64,000 nucleotides of DNA from NCBI GenBank assembly GCA_019055375.1, contig JAHQIW010005325.1:1-64000 (forward strand), read 5' to 3'. The translations under genes and the position numbers were made by a program. Positions 24,001-34,500 of the stretch are shown in pieces (positions within the stretch are counted from its first letter, which is position 1; each line of letters begins with the position of its first letter). The stretch is from Parelaphostrongylus tenuis (Eukaryota > Nematoda > Chromadorea > Rhabditida > Metastrongylidae). A model generated the notes under the pieces. That model ran no database searches. It was not told where the DNA came from and worked only from the letters and a program-made list of their open reading frames with translations.

Positions 24001-25146
24001 GACAAAACTCCTCCCTCAGAGTGCTGGTACTCATTCGATAGCACAAGTTTCGAAATACTCAAAAGGTGCTTGCTTTTTGGAAACCTGTTCTGATAACGCT
24101 GTAGGAGAACGGATCTGTGCTTCAAATCTCGCCGGACAGAGTTCTTTCTCTAAACTATTAATAATCATTCGATGTCGTAAAGTCCAATGATTCAAACGTT
24201 GCCCTCATTTTTTAAAAATACCATTTAGCAGAGCGCATGTGGCGGAGTGGTTAGAGGTGCCCTGCGTCGCACACGGGTCAATGGTTCGATCTCGTGCTCA
24301 TGGCTCACCAAGCCATCCATCCCTCCTGGGTCGGTAAATTGGTACCAGACAGGTCTCCGACTTGTCTGGGAGGCTAAGCAGCACTGATTCGGTTCAGCGG
24401 GCGGCCCCGCGAGTTATTGTAAAGGCCAGATATGCATTCAATCATCTCAAACGAAGTTAAAAATTGAAGTCGAATGCATGGCGCATCCCTCAGGGATTAA
24501 TAAACGCCGAGAGCTTTATCCTTTATCCTATTACCATTTAGCACAGAAAATCAATCGACGTGATCAATCGCGCTTGGGGGGGGGGGGGGGGGGAATTGGA
24601 ATTTTTTTTTCACCGCATCGACAGAAATTTCAGATAAGAACGTACGATTGTGACACTACGGTAAATTCTCTAAACGCTGATATACCTCCGGCCATTGTGG
24701 CGTGCAAAAAAAATGAAGGCGAAGAGCGAATGTGGGACATAACTTTACTCTGGATTTTATTGCATCATAAATTGGTGCCTCTGCAAAATCGAGGACGTGG
24801 GATCGTAGCCAGACATTTGAGCTTTCAAATGATTACTGGTACTCCTACAAAAAAGTTCCTGTCCAGGGGTGACATCGGTTCATAAACTTGTTGTCGTCCA
24901 ACTTACAAGATCCCTTTGCTTTTCAGCACCCGATTCCGGGGGAGTAGGCATTCCTGTGTACATTTACAAGGTCCAAAAAGCTATACCTTTCTTCACAAAT
25001 GGCCACGGAGAGCGAAAATTAGTCGGATGAAGTGAGCGCACTCCACGAGAACTTAGTTTGATGAGAGAGGTCACCATGTCATCTACAAATGAATAAGATC
25101 TCTTTGAGAGAGATGATGCTGCGGTCATGGACCGCCACGAACTCAT
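21003..25146 (-). CDS. mrpl-41: Mitochondrial ribosomal protein mL41
   Basis: Six exons on the minus strand: 24987-25146, 23260-23383, 21577-21684, 21434-21503, 21139-21270, 21003-21050. All joins are in phase and give 213 residues. The N-terminus (up to three candidate Met) is basic and hydroxylated, as in a mitochondrial presequence. The signature VVPNLDGFKLKPYVSF, spread over two exons, matches the conserved mL41 core (VPDLTGFKLKPYVSY in human). The family works in the large mitoribosomal subunit. It sits between misc-1 and djr-1 in the same orientation. The 1.6-kb intron 1 contains one S2 repeat and an M5 segment; intron 2 (21685-23259) shows nothing recognisable except a 17-base tandem duplication near 21895-21925. 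Confidence 0.93.
23485..23665. repeat. S2 tRNA-like repeats, inverted pair
   Basis: The first half reads as S2 on the minus strand (...GATGCAGTGGTAGTACGCG). The second half contains a flank in plus orientation (GAAAATTTTGCATATCACTC). Degenerate. Confidence 0.4.
23795..24190 (+). repeat. M5 repeat arm
   Basis: Shares the segment GTTAGTAATCATTCGAAAAC...TTTCTGGAT...GCTGTAGAACCC with the arms at 48800-48930 and 53225-53390 and, inverted, with 33520-33690, 50140-50320 and 53880-54045. Non-coding. Confidence 0.6.
24230..24535 (+). repeat. S1 tRNA-headed SINE-like repeat, near full length
   Basis: The head runs from GAGCGCATG to CTCGTGCTC and can close an acceptor-like stem. It has A-box GTGGCGGAGTGG and B-box GGTTCGATCTC. 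The body continues with GACTTGTCTGGGAGG, the paired GGCCCCGCGAGTTATTG and tail GCATGGCGCATCCCTCAGG to CTTTATCCTTTAT. About 300 bases. It looks like a tRNA-derived SINE; there is no long poly(A). Located between mrpl-41 exons 1 and 2. Confidence 0.8.
24576..24593 (+). repeat. Run of 18 G
   Basis: Uninterrupted G run just after an S1 copy, followed by a T run. Likely to be length-variable or poorly sequenced. Confidence 0.9.
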
Positions 25147-25219
25147 TCAGCAGTGAATCTATACAACTTGGAAGGTACCAATCTAGCAATCAGAAAAACA
25201 TATGAACATATGAAAATCC

Positions 25220-25225
25220 TTTATT
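25220..25225 (-). terminator. Poly(A) signal candidate for misc-1
   Basis: AATAAA on the minus strand, 350 bases after the misc-1 stop. It is about 40 bases before a pyrimidine-rich acceptor (cut at 25183/25182) that precedes the mrpl-41 ATG. This arrangement suits operon processing. Confidence 0.5.
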
Positions 25226-25572
25226 TCAGACCAGTAAAGCGAACATTTCTCTGGAAAATCTCTGTTTTACTGATAATTATGAGATTACTGCACAGGGAGA
25301 CATGTAGTATACCAGTAATAATTACAAATCCATGCAAAATGCGATCATATAATAAATAATAGGTGGCATAAATTAGCATACGATTTTTCAGGCTAGATCG
25401 CTAATGATCACGCTTTGGAACAAATCAATCTCCGTGCACAAATGACATTAAATCTAACCAAAGAAATGCCATAACTTAGTAATCAGATATTATAGAAAAA
25501 AATCTACTAAAGTATTTGACTAGCCAAGTAGCGTCCCCATGGGACAATGTAAAACGAGTTAGCCAGTGTCGT

Positions 25573-28500
25573 CTACAGACCGGCTTGTCCTTTCACTTTC
25601 AAAACGTATTTGTAGTAGGCGGCATTCATTTGCTCGAGGAAAATGAATGTGATGACAGTGTGTGGTCCGATACGCATGTAATATGGTGTAAATCCTTTCC
25701 ACAAAGCGAATACGCCCTCATTCTTCATGATCTTCAATGATTGTCTTCACTTATAAGCATGGAAAAATGAAAGAACACAAAGAAATCAAAGATAGAGACA
25801 GACTATTTGCAAGTAAAATTTAACCCTTTGAGGACGGCATGTATTCATCCAGATGCGTGATTATCTGGAGGCCTTTTTCGCTGAAAAAAAAGCGCTTCAC
25901 CTTTACTTTTAGTGCTCATTCGATAGCCTGAAAAACGGTGATTTCATTAATGCACTTAGGTTCCCAAATAGGCTCCCTTGCGCGATATAGCACCTGAGAG
26001 TGGAACACGTTTCACTTTCGATGCGCGTTTTTAGCTCAACTCTCGTCCGTGCCTGGCTTTCCTTCAAAAACGGCATGAGCGTCATATATGCACCAGAACC
26101 ATAAAGCCCTTCAGAGCATCCGGAAGTACTCAAAAGGTACAATGAATCTGGATTTTTCTCTTAAGGCAGGAGAAAACTTTAACTAAATGACGAAAATCGC
26201 ACTGCGCGTAGCGATGAACTGCCGTTCCCAAAGGATTAATGCGACAACAACGGCTCGGCGATAGTTTACCTTCATCCATACATCGAAAGCGTTCTTGTAC
26301 TCTGGCTTACCATCGATCACCTTCATCGACTGAATTCTGAAAGAAAAAGGCTCTTAAGAATTACCTAGCCTTTTCGTGTAGTGTACACTACATTCGTTTA
26401 AAGTAATACTCAACAGGATTCTATCATAGATATCATCGAAGATACCCTAATCTCGATCGTTTATGAAGACCTCACTCAAAACAATGATAATCCGATTAAA
26501 TGATAACATGACTGAGCCGGTAACAAGGTCTGATGAGAGCATTCATACAATGCTAGACAGGCGCCCATACTTATTGTTGCTTTAGACGTTTCTGGTACTC
26601 ATACCCAATATATAGCTTGCTAGGCTCTAAACGTGCGGGCTGGGTACTCATGAGTAGAATGTCAGTCTCTCTCGGAGGAACGGGAAGAGCGTAACTGCTG
26701 GAGGCGACTCCTAACCGCCTCCCATGTACTTCTCAGCCTCTTGACTGCAGGCTTTTGGCCGACTTAAAGAAACAAAGTTTTCTAAAGTTGGGCTCATCAT
26801 AATAAATCGAAGGTTTTGCCAGAGCGGAGTTGCTGTTGTTCCTAAGTTCTACACAGGATCAGACCATCACCATTTTCGTGCAATGTTCCGTTTTTTCGCG
26901 GAAAGGAGAGAAAGTCTCTAAATTCAGACACCGAAGTTCCACAACTACTATAAACTGGATCTATTCAAATCATTGGTCGGCTCTTGGAAGATATCGTTGT
27001 CGACAACATCGACGAAGAATACGACCGGGTCGTTAAATATTTTCACATTAGCGCTATAAAAGCTGAGAGCCCTAAAGTCAGGAAGAGACGTTTGTTCCCA
27101 CAAACTCTTGAGCTGATACGTCAACGTGGAATCGCACGAGGTACAGGCAACAGAATCTTCGCGTCCGAATTTGCGAAACGCTGCAGCGAAACGATAAGAG
27201 AAGACCTGAAAGAGAGAAGAGCAGCAGCTGTGGCAGAAGCTGCAGAACCTGAGAAGAGCATTCGCAAAGCCCAACGAAGCTTCGCCAAAAATAAGACCAA
27301 GATGATTGCACTCCGACGCCCTGACAGGGTACTCACACCTTCTAAAAGGGCAATGGAGTTGATCATCCACCATTACTACTCGGATCTCTTCGCTAGCCAT
27401 GTCCTCTTACCGTCATTTAAATTGATAGAGGATGAATTTGTCGTTTCACTGGTCCTCCCTTCCGAAATTCGACAAGCTATGTCGTCGGTGAAAAACAGAA
27501 CAACACCCGTCCAGACAGGATTAGACCAAAACACCTGAAGAACCTACCGCCAGTTCTCATCAACACCCTGGCTCGGCTCTTCACTCGCTACCTGTCAGAA
27601 TGCGAGGTCCCTATTCAATGGAAAACCAGCAAGACCGTAATGTTGTTCAAAAGGGAGACCTTCACGACATAGGCAAATATCGCCCAATCTGCTTGCTGTC
27701 CGTTGTCTGTGAACTCTTTACTCGAGCACACTGGACGGCGGACAGCCATACGAACAAGCAGGTTCCGAAAAGATTCAGTATCATAGACAATATCCACACG
27801 ATAAAAAGACTAATTGAAGTTTCACGAGTGTACAAACTACCGCTCTGTCTCATTTCCATCGATTTGAAGAAAGCCTTTCATTCAGTGGAAACTATCTAGG
27901 TCATGAAATCAACAAGATGAACGATCTAGCTCCACAGTTGAGCAGAAGGAAAGGAGCGGCTTGAGGAACGTTCAAGAGTATCGAGTTACAGTGAACAGGA
28001 CAAAGAACATCCGACTCCGTGCCCAACTTTTCCGATTCGACGATTACCCCAGCCCTAACGTGTGCAGCAGAAACTTGGTCGCTACGTAAGCAGATAAGAT
28101 CACTTGCCGTTATCGAACGCGCAGTCGAAGGTCGATGCTAGGAGTATCCCGTATCTCGCAAATGAGAGAAAGGATCCACAGTTCCGAGCTCCGTCAACGA
28201 TCGATGATCACAGACGCGTCTACACGCCAGGATATCGAAAATAAAGTGGGCCGAACACGTGATGCGCTTCAAAAACAGCCGATGGACGAGAGCCGTTACC
28301 GACTGGACTCCTCGGGACACTAAGCGCTCCACAGGAAGACCACCGACTCAATAGCCCGACTTCTTCACAAAGAGCATAGAAGAAAGATTTGATGCTCAGC
28401 GAATACCTAAAGCTAGGAGGACCCCTGGGCTACTCTTGCACGCGATAGGGAAAAATGGAAGTGTTGCTGGTATCCGCTCGAGTCACTCAACGATCAACGG

Positions 28501-31500
28501 GACGGCAGGTGATGCAGGTGATACAGACAGGCGCCTGTTTCGTCCTTCTGGACTCCCAGTAGCTCAGTTTCCCTCGATTCAACCGATCCCCTGGGGATAT
28601 ACTTTAATTAGAGGAATCGACGTCTCAGTAAATCATCGCAAGTCAGACGATAAAATCCCCCAGGATATAAGGCTATATCCTCAGGGTATCGATAAATCAA
28701 GGGAGACTGTGCTACTGAAGGGACCCATCAGACTGTCGCTAATGAAATCACGAAGTCGAAACAGCACCGGGTTCAGTAGAGCACTGGTCTCCCTATTTGT
28801 GAAAAGCATTCCTCTGCACTTATCCACAGATGGTAAAAATTGTACAAATTGTATGCAGGCGTAGGTTCAGAAAAACTATGTTAGATATTTACCTAGTCTT
28901 CGCAATATCGACAGGCATAGATGCAATCGTAGTGGCTAGTCCTGACACCATGGAAGCCAAGAAGTGACAAGGAATACCTGGAAGTACTTAGCAAATTAGT
29001 CACGGAAATTCTTTCTAATTAACCGCTTATAGCGGTGGTATAAACTTTCAAGTATACACTTTGGAGTAGTGTGATGTGCAAAACTTCTGCGCCAGGTGGG
29101 ACTCAAACCCACATCTCACTCTAATCCAGGAGCGCGTGCTCTAACCCGTTGCACCACTAACGCCCATTTTGCACACCACTCTTTCTACGCTACGACACAT
29201 CTATCTGTCAGCCGGTAAGCGCCAACGGCCTGGCACGGGTAGTCGGTATCGACATTGAACCCAATCATGCTGACAGATATTGGGTATTGATGATCAATTT
29301 AAATTCGTATCATATAACGTGCCAACCATAGACCGCGAGTGTGGCATAGGGAACCTCTAACCACTGCGTTAAACACATTTTGATATCATCCAAAAAAAAA
29401 CTCATCAAAAAGGTATCATATGATTATCACCATCTTGGACATATCCTGTTCCTAAGATCATTTGCTTTGCCTGTGAATATGTTGATAACTGTGATGCGTT
29501 CACAACCACTCCACGCATCACTGTCGGCCCACAACCCTGAAAAATCAACATACGCTGAGTAGAGTTTTCAAAATGAATTATCGTATTGCAACATACCCTC
29601 CATAAGGTGAAGAAACCTTCCTCCCTTATAACACGAATCAGCGCATCAAATACATTCTTATAATTTCGCCGCTGCTCTGGAGGAAGACGACCATCGCCTG
29701 AACACGGAGTACTCTGCACATGAAAACTGAACCGTTGGTTCATTGTTTCGTCAAAAGTTACAATAAAATCAAACTACTGTAGACCACACGAAAATAAAGA
29801 GAATTATAACAACTTAACATAACAATCACAAAACCCAATAGATCCTTTCATTACGATTTGAGCCAACATGTCATGTGGTCTGGTAAGGGCTCTTGTACAG
29901 CCCGATACACGTGTTTCGTCCTTACAGAACAATAATGAAAGGATCTACTGAAATGAGCGTGGTCTAAACAAAGCACTTGAGATAAAGTTATAATTATGAT
30001 AAAAGTGCCAGCCAAAGACCAATCGAGTGCGCAACACTCTGTGTTAGGTGGAAAATACCACTTGACGTAGAGTGTAAAACGTTCGTCTTTGATGACTCTC
30101 TATAAGGAGTGTAAAGCTCCCGAGAGAACTGACTATAGAAAGATCGAAAGACGACAGGTTCTGCCCGGCTGACGAGTCTGTAAGGACGAAACACGTGTAT
30201 CGGGCTGTACAAGAGCCCTTACCAGACCACATGACAAGATGGCTCAAATAATAATGAAAGGATCCATTGAAATTTGAGCGTGGTCTAAACAAAGCACTCG
30301 AAATAAAGGTATAACCACAAAACTGCTGCCAACGAGATAGTTCTTTTCTCAAATCGCAAGCTTTGTGCAACACACATATTTGATATTAGCACTTTGACTG
30401 TGAAAAATGAATGTCTTTAGTTTTTTTAACCTTTCAAACGACTGTTTTCAGACCCAGCTCAAAAGTTCAATTCAGTATTAGTGAATATTTCAGGCCTTTC
30501 CGAGATTTGTATGGTATGCCAATGGCTGGCTTACGTTTGGATGTTCTCGCTCGCCTCGTCAGAGCCACATGCCTTACGCACTACGGCTCAGCACTACTAA
30601 AAGCAGCAATGGCCGCAGATGTAACAGCTTAAACAAAGTGAAAAACCACTTGATGTTGCGATCTAGGCCGATTTTCAGTCACTTAAGCAGTTGTTGCGAA
30701 CCATGTAACATCACCTTCTAGTCGCCTATATTTTGAACCTTGCTTGAATTCAATATGGTCAGAGTAAATGTTCTGAGCCTTTCCGCGATTGGTATGGCAT
30801 GCCAGTGGCTGACGTACGTTTCGGCAATTTTCAAGCATGATTCAAAAATAGTCGATATAAGAGCAGCGTAGACCATCGATTGAATATCAGCCTAAACCGC
30901 AATATCAAGTGATTTTTCATCTTTTTTTAAGCGAAAACGCTGCTTTTAGTAGGGCTGAGCCTAGGACATGTGGCTCTGATATGGCGAGCGGGAACAACGA
31001 AACGTACGCCAGAACTGGTATGTCACACCAACTTCGGAGAGGCTTGAAACATTCACTTTGACTACGTTTCGTTTCTTCCTTTTGAAAGAGAACGAGAGAT
31101 CAGATAATAAATGAACAACTGAAAGACTTATAAAGAACAAAGCGGCTCTAAAGAAAATGTTGGCGAGACGGCAGTCAGTTTTTATAGAAAAACTTGTCGA
31201 TAACAACCTCGTATTTGCTCATTCAAGAAAAAAATCAGTAAAGTAAGAGAAAGAAAATAGTAGACACTATAGATAACAGGAGGAGAACATTTTCGTCGAC
31301 CTCGCGTATGCTTATTCATTCAAGAAATTGTTAAAGGACAAAGCGATTATTGATAATGAAGTCCTCATGCCGCACTGTGGGTTCGACTTTACTGACCATC
31401 ATCAACATTGAAGGTTAAAGCTCTGAGCGTTGATCACTTCCTGAAGGATGAGATGAGCATTCCACTTCATCAGGCGTCATTAGAGGTCGGAATGCATATG

Positions 31501-34500
31501 TCGCCTTCACGATGACTCTTGGCGACCTATCGACCATCAAGTCAATGTTGTTATTCTCGCAGACAAGTGTGGTAACAATTCGTCGAACAGAGATGGTTCG
31601 AGGGATTGGTGAGCTTTGGCGGCGGGATCGAACAATTGACTCCGTGTGTGTGGCAAAGTACCTCTAGTCATTGCGACAAGTTGACGTTGTTGAATGCATA
31701 TTTGATCCATTCAACGGCTTTGAGGGGCCCATTGACTTACCAAATCAGAGAAATATCTCTTATGGAGGTTTGGAATCAAATCGCTACCCTGAAGAGATAG
31801 GATAGCTTGTCAACCTGACACACTGCATCGATACAACTTCCAATTTAAGTTCATTTTCAATTCGACAAGAAGATCCAAAGTCGTGAATGCAATATCCACT
31901 CCAATACGCCATAGCTTGATGTTGTAACATATGGACTGCCAATGTCGATATTCTGGTAACATATTTTGAACCCTCTTTTGTTGATTTTTCCACACATTAT
32001 AACCCGCGAGTTCCCCATTCTCATTCGTGGCTTTTCAAACTAAAATTGATGTTCATGGCCAACATATAATATCTTAACACGCATCATCAGATCCCCAAAA
32101 AGAGAATCCAGATGTTGGTGTGAGTGTGTCATGAGTACAAAATGCCATCTCAATATCACGATATTTGAGGTGTCGGAAGTCTCAGCTGTCTTTCTGTACT
32201 TGTCCTATCAGCCGCTGTGGCATTCATACGTGGGATCTTTGGGGAAAAGGCCTTTATGCACTATGCTTGGAATTGAAACCCATGACCGCACTGCCAAGAT
32301 CTTGTGTGGATGTTGGAAATACTCACAAGCTTCCATATCCAATGTCTCATAGAGTGAATAAGAGACTCATTTAATGGAGGCGACACACACACCAATCACT
32401 CCCTATGGTACTTCTAAATCATCTGATTAGAGATGTACCGACTTCTCTAACCCAATAAAGTATATATCAGCGCCAACACCCACGGTCCTTCTGTGTTACA
32501 GAAAGTGTTGATTCGATTGCTAGTCGCTAACAGATCACATCATTTCGAGTACGCTTAAGCGTATGTTGATTAGTGTTACGAGGTACTAGCCGATTCCAAA
32601 AAGCCTCATGATAGACAGAAATTACCATTGGTCAGGTCAATGCTGTTAGATAGAAAATTACACCTCTTCAAACTTACTCGTCATTCGGATGAGTGCCAAT
32701 TCCGCTGGAGTTCCTACGAGTGAACCAACAGCTCCAGCCGTCATTCCCAGCGAAACTTTCATAGCAAATGATGGAGCGGCATCACCTCTAAACTCAATGT
32801 TACTCAGCCTTATACATGTATAAAATAAATATAGCTAAAATCACTTGCTTTCGGAATTTCTCGAATAAATATGTGTATGTCCCCAATCTTGTGGTAGTGT
32901 ACGTCGCCTGACGTAGTAGCCCAGCACTAAGCCCATTGTACACAGCCAAGACACCTTCATTACGGATAATCGATGTAAGAGCATGGATACTTGAACGGTA
33001 CTCCCGTTTCCCTAAACTATGGAAAAAAAACATCAAAGGATTTAGCACACGTCTCGTAAGACATACAAATTTGTTTACTTCCTGTGAAAGCTCTTTTGAT
33101 AGCGCTGTAGGAGAAAGAAAATATTTGTGCTCTAAACCTCCGGGAAAGTTCTTTCTTTAGACTATTTAGCTCGCCAGAGAAAGTTCTTTCTTTGAACTAT
33201 TTGTAATGATTCGATAGGGTAATTTTCAGAGATTGCAATGGTGTGCTCCTTTTCTGGAAATACCATTTCACTGCAGTGTAGCAGAGAAAATAAGATCGAG
33301 TTTCACATACTCGGCAAGCTTGTTTACCGCCTAATCTACGCGTCAGGGGCGCAGCGAGCAACCGATGACCTAAAGTGTCAGACATGTGGAATGCAACTTG
33401 TTATTCAATTGTGAATTTCTTCTCCGCTTTGAAAGGAAGTCGACATAGAACGATTGTTCACATGCTTTTCGTGCTTTCCGCTAATATACGCGTAAGAAAA
33501 ATGAAAACGCTAGGAGGGTGTGAAACATAAGTTTATTTCGAATGCTGCAGCGTTACAAAAAATCTTCTTCAAAAATCGGTCATGTACGGCTTTAGCCAAA
33601 GATTTGAGCTTTCGAATGATTACTGACACTCCTATGAAATATTCTTATTCAGCGAATGAGGTCGGATATTCATTTGTTCCGAAATGGACCAAAACAACAA
33701 GTAGATGGGATTGCCTTATGGGAAGACGACAAGTCGTGCAGATTTAATCCACTTTCACCAACGCTCTGAGCAAATATTACATCTACCAGAAGTTATAAAA
33801 AGTTCTAAAAACTTGAAGCGGGTAAACTGCTTTATGTAAAGAAGGCCTCTCCAATTAAGACTGCGAATTTTAAGAATTAAAAGACCTTTCGCTGCCGATC
33901 TACATACTAAACGTATACCCATCACCATTTGACCAATTTTTATCTCTTTCCAGCGACTTCATCACCAACATCGTCAGCTTCACAATCGCCAAACTTTTCT
34001 AGGAAGATAGCAGGGTTGAATGATGAAAACGAAGCTCTTGATATAATTCGATCTCTGTGGGAAGAGCGATGTTCTCGAGTTCAGCAACAACTGTTGGTGA
34101 TGGTTTGGATGAGAGCACACTTGGTTAACACAATGACCTATTCAATGAGCTAATAAGTCATCTTTTAAAAAAAGCCTGATATGAATCTGTCAACATCGGT
34201 GACGTAAAGGCTAGGGGAGTCTGTGGCGTGCGATCTATTGCGTTATTGTACTACAGTGTATCCCTGGCTAAAGCGCTTTATGAGACCCATACCACATATT
34301 GTTCATCGATCTTTTACTGCTTTCGCTGTGTAGTGATGTTTTACTGCTCTCACTTCCTTATCGTTCACCTGGACAGGTTGTTCATTGAAAAAAAAAAACG
34401 AATTCGCCGTCAGCTAACGTGAATGAAAACACAGAATTCAAGTGTTGACCAATGAATGCCTCCTCCTCCTCCCTTTCTTATCACCATGATGTCATCTTCA

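Noticed and set aside
24478..24885. 135-codon open frame on the plus strand
   Set aside because: It runs from the S1 tail through the 18-G run and into M5-like sequence; no protein features.
26948..27400. 150-codon open frame on the minus strand
   Set aside because: It is the antisense shadow of the RTE linker coding region read on the plus strand.
32678..33011. Frameshift in misc-1 between exons 3 and 4
   Set aside because: The apparent phase error disappears with a GC donor (GCAAGT), a recognised minor donor type.
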